Assembly (NCBI GenBank): GCA_964419335.1
Contig: CAYQOX010000022.1
Location: 1-64,000, forward strand
From: CAYQOX01 sp964419335
GTDB taxonomy: Bacteria > Hinthialibacterota > Hinthialibacteria > Hinthialibacterales > Hinthialibacteraceae
DNA length: 64,000 nucleotides
Direction of reading: 5' to 3'
Shown here: piece after piece, positions 9,302 to 17,397 of the stretch
Numbering within the stretch: position 1 is the stretch's first letter
Layout: every line of letters starts with the position of its first letter
Position numbers and translations under genes: made by a program
The notes under the pieces: model-generated
The model's input: only the letters and a program-made list of their open reading frames with translations
Databases searched by the model: none
What the model was told of the DNA's origin: nothing

Positions 9302-10269
9302 TACCCTAAACTCTCATTCACGAAGTATGCGGGCTCTTCGCGGCGATGCAAGAACGTCAGCATTTCTGCCACGAGTCCCAAGAAGATGGATTGAAACCCC
9401 ATTAGCATTAAAAAGATCGCTAATGCGAAAGCAATTCCACCTAAATTAAATAAACCATACCAAATTAAAACCAAACTTGCAAGAAAAGCGGTACAACCAA
9501 TCATACCTACGGAAAGACCGATGCGTCCAAAAAGGTGGGAGGGACGTTGGACGTAGCGGGTAAAAAACATCACGGTGGCAAAATCGAGGAAGCCGCGAAT
9601 GATTCGTTCGTTACCGAATTTGCTTTTTCCCGAGCGGCGGGGATGATGGGTGACAATGACTTCGGTGATGCGAAAGCCATACCAGCCAGCAATAACTGGC
9701 ATGAAACGATGCATTTCACCATAGAGTTTAACATTTTCTAATACTTCGCGGCGGTAACATTTCAGGCCACAGTTGAAGTCATGCAAGGGAATTCCGCTGG
9801 CGCGAGAAACCACTTTATTAAATAGTTTAGAAAATAAGCGGCGAGAAAGAGGGTCACGTCGATGTTTTTTCCATCCGGAGACAAGGTCATATCCTTCGCC
9901 TAATTTTTCCAGAAGATGGGGAATTTCAGCAGGGTCATCTTGGAGGTCGGCATCAATGGTGAGAATAATTGCGCCGCGCGAGGCTTCAAAGCCGGCGGCG
10001 AGGGCTGGGGATTTCCCATAATTCATACGAAAGCGTAATGCGCGAACCCGGGGGTCTTCTTCATGCAAGGCTCGTAATTCATCGAAAGAGTTATCGGTGC
10101 TCCCATCATCGACGAAAATAATTTCAAAGTCTTCGTTTAAGGAATCTAATGTTTCGCAAATTTTTTCATAGAGTGGGCGTAACGTACTACGTTCATTTTT
10201 GGCGGGAACCACGATTGATAGGTTTGGGCATTTGGATGGAGTATATTTTTTTGTTCCCTCGTTGTTCAT
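9301..10269 (-). CDS. GT2 polyprenyl-phosphate glycosyltransferase (DPM1/GtrB-like)
   Basis: 322 residues. The GT-A domain begins at LSIVVPAKNER, with FVDDGSTDNS near residue 52 and the metal-binding DADLQDD near residue 104. Two C-terminal membrane segments (about 235-260 and 270-295) anchor it, as in GtrB and dolichyl-phosphate-mannose synthases. It makes a lipid-linked monosaccharide on the cytosolic side. AAGGA lies six bases upstream of the ATG. It is the first gene of a two-gene operon with the GT39 protein. Confidence 0.88.
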   Translation of the reverse strand: MNNEGTKKYTPSKCPNLSIVVPAKNERSTLRPLYEKICETLDSLNEDFEIIFVDDGSTDNSFDELRALHEEDPRVRALRFRMNYGKSPALAAGFEASRGAIILTIDADLQDDPAEIPHLLEKLGEGYDLVSGWKKHRRDPLSRRLFSKLFNKVVSRASGIPLHDFNCGLKCYRREVLENVKLYGEMHRFMPVIAGWYGFRITEVIVTHHPRRSGKSKFGNERIIRGFLDFATVMFFTRYVQRPSHLFGRIGLSVGMIGCTAFLASLVLIWYGLFNLGGIAFALAIFLMLMGFQSIFLGLVAEMLTFLHRREEPAYFVNESLG

Positions 10270-10450
10270 GATAATCCTTGTTTTGATTTTATGATTCGTA
10301 TTACTTTAATCGAAAAAGTGAACTTGATAAATATAAAAATGGAAAAATTTTTACAAAAGTTAGAAAAAGATTTTATCTTATAAAGAAGTCCGGAAGAAGG
10401 CCAACAGTATTTTTACGTAGGATTCTAGGTTTTTGGGAAGAGAATTGAGG

Positions 10451-10538
10451 AGAAAAAAAAACTTCATGGCTCTTGTTGATAGAATCATGTCATGTTTCCT
10501 TTTCGATGTTTGAACAAGTAGGTAAATACAAGAGGAAC
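10451..10538 (+). repeat. Dispersed intergenic repeat, shortened copy D
   Basis: About 88 bp matching the 3' part of copy B very closely (CTTCATGGCTCTTGTTGATA, then TTTCCTTTTCGATGT). Just upstream, at 10431-10441, TTTTGGGAAGA resembles the 5' part of copy B (2421-2430), as if the middle of a full copy had been deleted. The rest of the gap 10269-10723 is AT-rich with no gene seen. Confidence 0.7.
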
Positions 10539-10674
10539 AAAAAAGTTACAAGGTATGATGTTCTCTGCAACTATATTCTGTGAAAGAGAAGAATTATCGA
10601 ACAGCGAGTGAACGAATGAAAACCTGCGGTGAAAGGAAAGTCAAACCGAAGATAAGGAAGGGGGAGAGAGTCGT

Positions 10675-10706
10675 GAAAAAGCCCAACATGCGTGTTGGGC
10701 TTTTTC
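10675..10706 (-). terminator. Intrinsic terminator of the AT-hook/winged-helix gene
   Basis: GAAAAAGCCCAACA pairs with TGTTGGGCTTTTTC around a TGCG loop, 17 bases after the stop of the minus-strand gene. The A/T flanks give a U-tract in both directions. Confidence 0.85.
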
Positions 10707-10722
10707 GCCTTGCATATACTTT

Positions 10723-11169
10723 TTAGGAGGCTTTTTTGTATAATCCTCGAGCGGTTTTTTCAAGATTTCCTTTTTCAACTTGTTTTCGCAATTCGAGGTA
10801 AAGGATCCGGCGTGGATCTTTGGATTTGCTTTTAAAGCCTTTGGCTTTAATTTCATCCATAATCTCTTCAATTTTCATAGGAGAAGAGCCCAGGGTTTCA
10901 AGGATGTAATCGCCTAAGGACTTTTTGCTTCCGGGTTTTCGCCCCCGGGTTGATTTTCTCGTCGTGGTAGATTCTTCGCTTGCTGGAGTGTAAGTAGGCT
11001 GTGGGGGAGATTCAACCGAGGGACTTCCTGAAGAGAAGGAATCTATATGTTTTTTCAGTTGATCAAGTTGTTTTTCGACTTCACTATGCGCTTTCATTTT
11101 GACCAATTCGATAATTTCGTCCAGAGTGTAAGTATCAATAATGGTTTTAGCTGTAGGTTTGGCTGGCAT
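10723..11169 (-). CDS. Small DNA-binding protein: AT-hook-like motif and C-terminal winged helix
   Basis: 148 residues in three parts: an N-terminal helix (about 14-46, TLDEIIELVKMKAHSEVEKQ) that could oligomerise; a Ser/Thr/Pro-rich linker (47-75) leading to RGRKPGSKK, an AT-hook-like basic motif; and a C-terminal winged-helix-like segment (about 85-148) of the HARE-HTH/H1-like type (GDYILETLGSSPMKIEEIMD, then RRILYLELRKQVEKG). Such proteins are often annotated as nucleoid-associated or hypothetical. AAAGGAAT precedes the ATG. It is monocistronic with its own terminator. I infer a chromatin or broad regulatory role; no specific target can be read. Confidence 0.6.
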   Translation of the reverse strand: MPAKPTAKTIIDTYTLDEIIELVKMKAHSEVEKQLDQLKKHIDSFSSGSPSVESPPQPTYTPASEESTTTRKSTRGRKPGSKKSLGDYILETLGSSPMKIEEIMDEIKAKGFKSKSKDPRRILYLELRKQVEKGNLEKTARGLYKKAS

Positions 11170-11520
11170 TTTTATATTCCTTTCGACGAATCATATTTTT
11201 CATATTTTTCAATTATTTCAATTTAAAATTATAAAATAGAAATATCATTTGTCTATGGTTTGTGAACAAATAATTTAAATAATCCTTACTTTAATATATA
11301 AAGATACTATGAAAGATGCGAATCATGAAATGGAATCATCATAAGTAAAAAACTTCTGTTATAAAATGAACGAATTAGAGTCGGTCGGATTGATAGTTTA
11401 TGGTGATGGACTATGGTAGCATGGTGGAGTTTGTTTATTCGACTCATGGTTAGAAATCAAGGGGAGTTAAGTCATGTCTTGAGATGAATGGAGGTGAAAA
11501 AATTCTACTGAATTGGCTAT
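11170..11520. other. AT-rich intergenic region, no gene seen
   Basis: About 350 bp between the AT-hook gene and the CotH terminator. The part next to the AT-hook gene (11200-11320) is very A+T-rich and probably contains its promoter, though no convincing -35/-10 pair stands out. No open frame with a ribosome-binding site was found. Confidence 0.4.
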
Positions 11521-11552
11521 AAAAAAGGGGAAACCCAGTGGTTCCCCCTTTG
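11521..11552 (-). terminator. Intrinsic terminator downstream of the CotH gene
   Basis: Read on the minus strand, a stem of GGGGGAACC with GGTTTCCCC (one bulged base) and an ACTG loop is followed by TTTTTT. It lies about 100 bases past the CotH stop. Confidence 0.65.
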
Positions 11553-11648
11553 TGGGTAAAAGAATGATTTCATTCGGGAGTGTAGTTCGTATAAAGGCTC
11601 AAAGATTCACAACCGGACAAGTCCATTCGTTCAAGTTAAAGCAACGCG

Positions 11649-14165
11649 TTATTCATATATTTCGTAAGAGTGCCAATCTTCGACGCTTACTGGCCCAATG
11701 CGTTTTTCCACTTCTTGGATGATAAATTCCCGGCGATGGATGACTTGGCGGCGGAAAGATTCAATGTCGTTATGAAATTGTTTTAACATGTTTTTTTCGT
11801 TTAAGCGTTTAACATCAGCACGATATCGTACTTCTGGTTCGAGTTTTTCTTCTAATTGGTTAATAATAGGATGCCACCGTTCGGGAGTAAATAAATTTTT
11901 GGCCACGTAGCCTAAGCGATGTAGATAGCGATTTTGGATGGTGGGATCTGCTAAAAACGGGCCGCTTATAAAGCCGGGGGGACGCCACCAAGTCCCATGA
12001 TTTTTGCCGGAGCGTGGGGTGCCATTGGCTCCGAAGAGGATGGGAAAGTCGTAAAAATCATAGTAAGGGAGGATATTTTGGTAGGCATCGCTATCGCCCC
12101 AGGTTTTGTCTTTATCCCAGGGGAAAACATACCACAAGCCGGACCCAAACATATCATGATAAACGAAATGATTATTGAAGTATCCATCCCAATCGGAGAT
12201 CAGCTGACAGCCGACAAAGTAATCGATGATTTCATCCACCGCAAGGGTGGATTCGATATAAAGAGTTAAGTCTTTTCCCGATATGGTATTTAATGTGGTG
12301 ACCATTTCGATGACATCGTCTTTGCCGGTGCTGAGGTTGGTTTTTTTCTCGTATTGGCGGGAGATGTTATGTTCATTAATACTGCGATCAAAGTTGTAAT
12401 GGACTTTATAATTGTTTCCGTCGTTATCAAGATGATTTCGGGAGATAAAATTCTTATTGGGTTGTTCGAAGACGAGATGATAGCCTTGGGGAGATCCGTT
12501 AAAGAAAAAGCGGTAATGAAAGGCTTTGCCTGCCATACAGCCGATATCGCGATAAATTTGAAAACTTAACCATTCTGCCAGAGCATAGCGAGGTTTTGGT
12601 TCGAAGATGATATTAATGCTACTCATTTCATTAAATTCGTAATGATCTAAGAAGAAGACGTTATATCCTGATTTTCTATCGGTGCATACTACATGATCAT
12701 AGACCTGCCATTCATTTTCGTCAGGAGGACAGTAGACCATGGCGGATTTTCCTCTAAAGGCGTCTTTATCCGTGGATGCGAAGCGATATAAATATAAGAG
12801 GGGAATTGTGGACTCCACTTCGTCCGAATAATGATAATAGGTATAAGTATAGCGGGCTTCGTCGGGGGAGGGATGGATGGTTTGTTTTCCCTTTGAATCC
12901 TTCGCGGTCATGTAAAAACGAACGAAGGTATGATCCTGTTGGCCAGGAATTGTCGCTGTCCAGCGTCCTTCGGTATCGTTCCCGTGCGATTGTTTCATAG
13001 GGAGAGTTTGTTCAGAGTATTGAATGTTTTGCGATTTGGGGAGGTAGGTGAGGGTGACCTCTTCGATTCCTTCTTCATCCATGATATCTGCTTCAATGGT
13101 CACTTCTTGATTGGGAGCGGGGCATTGAGGGGTCCATGATACATTGGAGAAGTAGGGAGGGATGTTGGTCGAAAAGAGGGTGTTTTGCTTGCCGGGGCTG
13201 AGGGAAGCTGGTTGTTCAAGATTGTGGGTGTAGGAGAGGCCTCCCCCGTAAGTTTGAACAAGCAGTTTTCCTTCTGCGTCGAGCACTTTTAAGGAAAAAG
13301 AGAGTCGGTAGTTTTCGCCGAGTTCTATATTCTCGACGGTTTGCATAATACTATTGCTGATGAGAGGTTCTTGGGGACCAGTCGAGACCAATTTCAATAC
13401 ATGATCACCATTCACCGCATCATTTAGTGATATGCGTTCACTGTTTCGGTGGCTTCCCATCGGTCTCCAATCGTTGGATTCGGAGAAGGGGATTTCGAAG
13501 TTAGGGTTGGCAAGGATATTTTCATCGGTACCCTTTTTGATTAAAGAAACATCATCGATAAGAAGGGCCCCTGAGCCCTCGAGCGTGAAATAGAGGCGTG
13601 AGTTGGTCACAGAACCTGAAGTGGAAAGGTGTTGCCATTGGCCTTCGGTTTGTGCCGAGGCGGTTCCCCAATTCCGGGGATGATGGCTGGGACCCGTTGG
13701 AGAAATCCGTTCTAGGCTGGGGCCTTCGCCATCCGGAGTGGTGGGCCAGGGGGGATGATCCTTGTAAGTGACCGAATCAATAACGATGCCATCGGCATTG
13801 CTGATATCCACTTTTTCTCCGGCATTGTTTAAAACCCGGTCATAGGGGCCGTAAAGTTTATTTTGCGGGACCCTACTTTCAAGAGCCAGGGGATTCCGGG
13901 CAACGACAAGAAAGTCGTCTGCATCGAGAAGAGACCCATCAGGAAAGGAAAAGAAGATCCCATCGGTAAAAGCCCAGTTGGAAAGATCGACGGTTTCATT
14001 TCCGTGATTATGCAGTTCGATGTATTCGTCTGGTTCGAAGTCGGTTTCAGGATGATAATGAAGTTCGTTGATGACGATATCATCTTCACCGGCATGAGTG
14101 ATATTGGGAAGGTAGGAAAACAACAACAAAGCAATCCAAGAAAAATGAATAACGAGACGTTTCAT
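11649..14165 (-). CDS. Secreted lamin-tail-domain / CotH-family protein
   Basis: An 838-residue exported protein. A Sec signal peptide covers about 1-25 (LVIHFSWIALLLFSYLPNITHA). Residues about 30-130 form a lamin-tail domain (INELHYHPETDFEPDEYIEL; VDLSNWAFTDG). Residues about 165-320 look like a carbohydrate-binding-type beta sandwich, then comes an Ig-like segment near 345-440. The CotH part spans about 450-760, with HYRFFFNGSPQGYHLVFEQP and an acidic WDGYFNNHFVYHD / FPWDKDKTWGD region like the catalytic loops of CotH protein kinases. The set LTD-CBM-CotH is common in large-genome environmental bacteria. GAAGGAG precedes the ATG. The target is unknown; a cell-surface or extracellular role is inferred. 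Confidence 0.8.
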   Translation of the reverse strand: MKRLVIHFSWIALLLFSYLPNITHAGEDDIVINELHYHPETDFEPDEYIELHNHGNETVDLSNWAFTDGIFFSFPDGSLLDADDFLVVARNPLALESRVPQNKLYGPYDRVLNNAGEKVDISNADGIVIDSVTYKDHPPWPTTPDGEGPSLERISPTGPSHHPRNWGTASAQTEGQWQHLSTSGSVTNSRLYFTLEGSGALLIDDVSLIKKGTDENILANPNFEIPFSESNDWRPMGSHRNSERISLNDAVNGDHVLKLVSTGPQEPLISNSIMQTVENIELGENYRLSFSLKVLDAEGKLLVQTYGGGLSYTHNLEQPASLSPGKQNTLFSTNIPPYFSNVSWTPQCPAPNQEVTIEADIMDEEGIEEVTLTYLPKSQNIQYSEQTLPMKQSHGNDTEGRWTATIPGQQDHTFVRFYMTAKDSKGKQTIHPSPDEARYTYTYYHYSDEVESTIPLLYLYRFASTDKDAFRGKSAMVYCPPDENEWQVYDHVVCTDRKSGYNVFFLDHYEFNEMSSINIIFEPKPRYALAEWLSFQIYRDIGCMAGKAFHYRFFFNGSPQGYHLVFEQPNKNFISRNHLDNDGNNYKVHYNFDRSINEHNISRQYEKKTNLSTGKDDVIEMVTTLNTISGKDLTLYIESTLAVDEIIDYFVGCQLISDWDGYFNNHFVYHDMFGSGLWYVFPWDKDKTWGDSDAYQNILPYYDFYDFPILFGANGTPRSGKNHGTWWRPPGFISGPFLADPTIQNRYLHRLGYVAKNLFTPERWHPIINQLEEKLEPEVRYRADVKRLNEKNMLKQFHNDIESFRRQVIHRREFIIQEVEKRIGPVSVEDWHSYEIYE

Positions 14166-14228
14166 AGGTACTCCTTCAGCCTTTGTCGAAATGATGCAGG
14201 TTAATAAATAGTATTGTATTCAATTTCT

Positions 14229-14244
14229 TATATTAATTAATATA
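14229..14244. promoter_or_regulatory. Perfect 16-bp palindrome in a divergent promoter region
   Basis: TATATTAATTAATATA is its own reverse complement. It lies between the divergent CotH gene and the sugar operon, 64 bases from the CotH start, and could be an operator. A possible promoter for the sugar operon is TTGACG at 14303-14308, a 17-base spacer, then TAAGTT. Confidence 0.35.
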
Positions 14245-14363
14245 CGCAGATTACTCGATACAATAACATAAGAAGCGAGAAATGTCTTATCCCTTGGGTG
14301 GATTGACGATCCTCTATTCATTTGGTAAGTTTAGATAAACTTTTTTCAAATGAAAGAATGACT

Positions 14364-15419
14364 ATGGTCCGTTTTCAAAAGCTTGTCGATACGTTTGGAA
14401 TGGGTTTAATCTTTCTTATTCTTTGTGTATTTTTTAGCACGCAATCCGATATATTTTTCACTCGGTTGAATTTTTCCAATTTGATTATCCATACCGCAGT
14501 CAATTTGATTATCGCAGTGGGAATGACGTTTGTGATTTCGGCAGCGGAGATCGATTTGTCGGTAGGTTCACTGATGGCTTTGTGCGGGGTGATTGTGGCT
14601 TTGTTGCTGCAGTTTGATTATGAGACGGGTGAGAATTTTATTACGCTTGCTACCTCAATGATTCTTTCACCCTTTCCAGATATATTTCCGTGGGCTTGTG
14701 CTTGGTGGTTGGTGGCGGTCACAATTTTTTTGGTATTCGCCATATTGCCCGGGATTGTAGGGGGTGCCTTATCGGGGTTGATCGTGGTGCGTTTTGGGGT
14801 GCCAAGTTTTATCGTGACGTTGGGCTTCATGATGATGGATCGGGGGTTAGCGCGATGGTTAACCCATTCTTCTCAAATAACCCCTTTACCGCCGGCTTTC
14901 ACGCAGGTGGGATCAGGCGTGTGGTTTGAATTCTATGGTTTTCGGGTATCCTATTCTGCCGCCATCGCTTTGTTTATAGCGGTTGTGGGAGCCTTCTTAT
15001 TGGCACGGAGCCGGTTTGGGCGAAACGTCTTGGCGGTGGGAGGCAATGCGCAGGCCAGTTATCTTAGTGGCGTGTCTGTGAAGCGGACTAAGTTTTTGGT
15101 CTTTGTGGTCTCGGGTTTTTGTGTGGCGATTGCGGCGATTATTCAAACGTCGCGCATGTTTATGGGCGATCCCAACGCGGGGGAAGGGTATGAGTTAGAT
15201 GCGATAGCGGCGGTGATAATTGGAGGTACCAGTTTGTTTGGAGGAAAGGGAACCGTGATTGGGACGATGTTTGGTGCGTTAATTATAGGGGTGTTGCGCA
15301 ATGGTTTGGAGTTGATGGGGGTCAATGATAATGTGAAATTAATCGTAATTGGTGGTATGATTATCTTTGCCGTTTTGTTGGATCATTATCGGCGTAAACT
15401 CTATCAGGGAAAAACGTAA
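14364..15419 (+). CDS. Sugar ABC transporter permease (RbsC/BPD_transp_2 family)
   Basis: About 351 residues with 8-10 membrane segments, carrying the family hallmarks NLIIAVGMTFVISAAEIDLSVGSLMAL (near residue 55) and AVIIGGTSLFGGKGTVIGT (near 290), the latter being the contact region for the ATPase. It imports a monosaccharide, probably a pentose or hexose, together with the binding protein that follows. Of several possible starts I chose ATG 14364 because GAAAG lies seven bases upstream; ATG 14358 or a TTG at 14322 are alternatives. First gene of a five-gene plus-strand run. No RbsA-type ATPase is encoded in the window, which is unusual for this operon type. Confidence 0.88.
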   Translation: MVRFQKLVDTFGMGLIFLILCVFFSTQSDIFFTRLNFSNLIIHTAVNLIIAVGMTFVISAAEIDLSVGSLMALCGVIVALLLQFDYETGENFITLATSMILSPFPDIFPWACAWWLVAVTIFLVFAILPGIVGGALSGLIVVRFGVPSFIVTLGFMMMDRGLARWLTHSSQITPLPPAFTQVGSGVWFEFYGFRVSYSAAIALFIAVVGAFLLARSRFGRNVLAVGGNAQASYLSGVSVKRTKFLVFVVSGFCVAIAAIIQTSRMFMGDPNAGEGYELDAIAAVIIGGTSLFGGKGTVIGTMFGALIIGVLRNGLELMGVNDNVKLIVIGGMIIFAVLLDHYRRKLYQGKT

Positions 15420-15449
15420 CTTTTGAATACAGATACGGAGGAGAAAACT

Positions 15450-16406
15450 GTGAAACGCAGGAATTTTTTAACCGGATTAGGGGCAGGATTGGCAGCGCCG
15501 GTTTTCGTCCCTTCGACGGCAAAAGGCGCTAATGAGACGTATAAAATCGCTTTGGTGATGAAGGCTTTATCGAATCCCTTTTTTCACTCAATGGAAATGG
15601 GAGCCCGTGAAGAGGCGGAAAAATTAGGGGTTGAGTTGTTTGTTCAGGGGACCAATAAAGAGACCGATGTTGCCCAGCAAGTGAATATTGTGGAGAATTA
15701 TATGACGCGTCAAGTCGATGCGATCGTTATCGCTCCCGCGAGTTCAACCGGCTTGGTTTCGGTGTTGAAGCGTGCGCAAACTCAGGGGATTTATGTAGTG
15801 AATATTGATAATCCACTTGATGAGCAAGCCAAGAAGCAGATGGACTTGCAATGTCCCTTTGTGGGATCGGATAATGCGTTAGGCGCTTCATTGGCGGCGC
15901 ATGATTTGGTCGCGGCGATGGGGGGCAAGGGAGAAGTGGCCATCTTGGAGGGAATTCCCGGGGTGCAAAACGCAGAACTGCGTAAGCAAGGGGCGAGGCG
16001 TATTTTTGATGCGGAGGAGTATATCGAAGTGGTGGCTTCGCAGACTGCCGAATGGGCTGCGGAGCAAGGATATCGTGTATTTACCAGCATACTTACCTCT
16101 CATCCCAATCTCAGCGGTTTATTTGCTGCCAATGACAATATGGCTTTGGGAGCGATTCGTGCGATTGATGGAGCCGGGAAAGTCGATCAGATTAAAGTGG
16201 TCTCTTATGATAACCTTAAACCCGCGCGTGAAGCGATCCTTGATGGAAAATTAATTTCGACCATCGATCAGCATCCTGAACTTATGGGGGCTTATGGTGT
16301 GCGAGCGGCGAAAGAGCATCTGGAGGGGGAAGCAATTGATGATTATATTCCTACGCCATTGGAAGTGATTGATTACCGTTATTTATCTTTGAATACAAAT
16401 CAATGA
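15450..16406 (+). CDS. Sugar-binding periplasmic protein (RbsB-like) with Tat signal
   Basis: 318 residues, type I periplasmic binding protein fold. KRRNFLTG at the N-terminus followed by a hydrophobic stretch (LGAGLAAPVF) is a twin-arginine signal, so the protein probably folds before export. Mature motifs include the strand YKIALVMKALSNPFF, the ligand-loop QVDAIVIAPASS, and FAANDNMALGAIRAI near residue 225, all typical of RbsB-type proteins. GTG 15450 is chosen over the upstream TTG because GGAGGAG sits just before it and the Tat motif begins there. It follows the permease by 30 bases and is its likely partner. Confidence 0.85.
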   Translation: MKRRNFLTGLGAGLAAPVFVPSTAKGANETYKIALVMKALSNPFFHSMEMGAREEAEKLGVELFVQGTNKETDVAQQVNIVENYMTRQVDAIVIAPASSTGLVSVLKRAQTQGIYVVNIDNPLDEQAKKQMDLQCPFVGSDNALGASLAAHDLVAAMGGKGEVAILEGIPGVQNAELRKQGARRIFDAEEYIEVVASQTAEWAAEQGYRVFTSILTSHPNLSGLFAANDNMALGAIRAIDGAGKVDQIKVVSYDNLKPAREAILDGKLISTIDQHPELMGAYGVRAAKEHLEGEAIDDYIPTPLEVIDYRYLSLNTNQ

Positions 16407-16462
16407 GTATTCGTATTTGCGAACTTGAGCGAAGAATGAAGGGTAGGATAAGGGAATAACCA

Positions 16463-17377
16463 ATGAAAAAGATATACGTTGTTGGAAGTTCAAATACGGA
16501 TATGGTGGTGAAATGTAAAACCTTACCGACTCCAGGAGAAACCGTGCTGGGAAGTGATTATGTGCGGGTACAAGGGGGGAAAGGGGCGAATCAAGCGGTT
16601 GCTTCGGCGCGATTAGGTGGAGAGGTGACTTTTTTTTGCCGGGTGGGAGATGATCCCTTTGGTTTGGAAAGTTTAGAAGAATATCGGAAGGATGGAATTG
16701 ATACATCTCATGTGATTGTGGAAAAGGGAGGCGCTTCAGGCGTCGCGTTAATAATGGTCGATGCGAAGGGAGAGAACTACATCGCGGTTGCTTCGGGGGT
16801 GAATAATCATATGCGTCCCGAAGATGTTGAACCATTGCAAGAGATGTTGCAGCCAGGCGATGTGATTCTAATGCAATTAGAAATTCCGATAGACACTGTA
16901 GTACGAACTGCACAAATTGGACAGCAAAAAGGGGCGATTGTGATTCTCGATCCGGCCCCGGCTCCCTCGCAAGGTCTGCCTAAAACCCTTTATTCGATGC
17001 TCGATTTTATTCTTCCTAACCGTAATGAAGCGGCGGCCTTGGTAGGGACGGCTACCGTGCCGGAAGTGATGACTCAGGCCTTGCTCAATACAGGAGTCAA
17101 CAATGTAATCATAACCGTGGGAAATCAGGGGTGCATTTGGGCTCGACAGGAGGGGCAGGATTCTTTGCCTACTTATCCAGTGAAATCGATGGATTCCACC
17201 GCGGCGGGTGATGCCTTTGCTGGCGGATTAGCGGTCGCCTTAGCGCGGGAAAAACCGGTACGTGAGGCGATAGAATGGGGACAGAAAGCCGCGACCATGT
17301 CGGTTACCCGCATGGGGGCGCAACCTTCCCTTCCTACAAAAGAAGAAATGGAACAATATGAGTTTCCAGAATTATAA
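16463..17377 (+). CDS. rbsK: Ribokinase (PfkB family)
   Basis: 304 residues. The PfkB signatures are clear: GGKGANQAVASARLGG near residue 40 and DSTAAGDAFAGGLAVAL near 248, where the AAGD form with catalytic Asp matches E. coli ribokinase. It phosphorylates ribose or a related sugar entering through the adjacent transporter. The ATG follows AAGGGAATAACC. Together with permease and binding protein it defines a ribose-type uptake operon, though the substrate could be another pentose or hexose. Confidence 0.87.
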   Translation: MKKIYVVGSSNTDMVVKCKTLPTPGETVLGSDYVRVQGGKGANQAVASARLGGEVTFFCRVGDDPFGLESLEEYRKDGIDTSHVIVEKGGASGVALIMVDAKGENYIAVASGVNNHMRPEDVEPLQEMLQPGDVILMQLEIPIDTVVRTAQIGQQKGAIVILDPAPAPSQGLPKTLYSMLDFILPNRNEAAALVGTATVPEVMTQALLNTGVNNVIITVGNQGCIWARQEGQDSLPTYPVKSMDSTAAGDAFAGGLAVALAREKPVREAIEWGQKAATMSVTRMGAQPSLPTKEEMEQYEFPEL

Positions 17378-17397
17378 GAAGAAAGGAAAATAGGTTT

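Noticed and set aside
10641..10871. Minus-strand frame overlapping the AT-hook gene
   Set aside because: It is an out-of-frame shadow of the AT-hook gene and runs through its terminator.
11513..11722. Small plus-strand open frame across the CotH terminator
   Set aside because: It runs through the terminator hairpin and into the antisense of the CotH 3' end; no ribosome-binding site.
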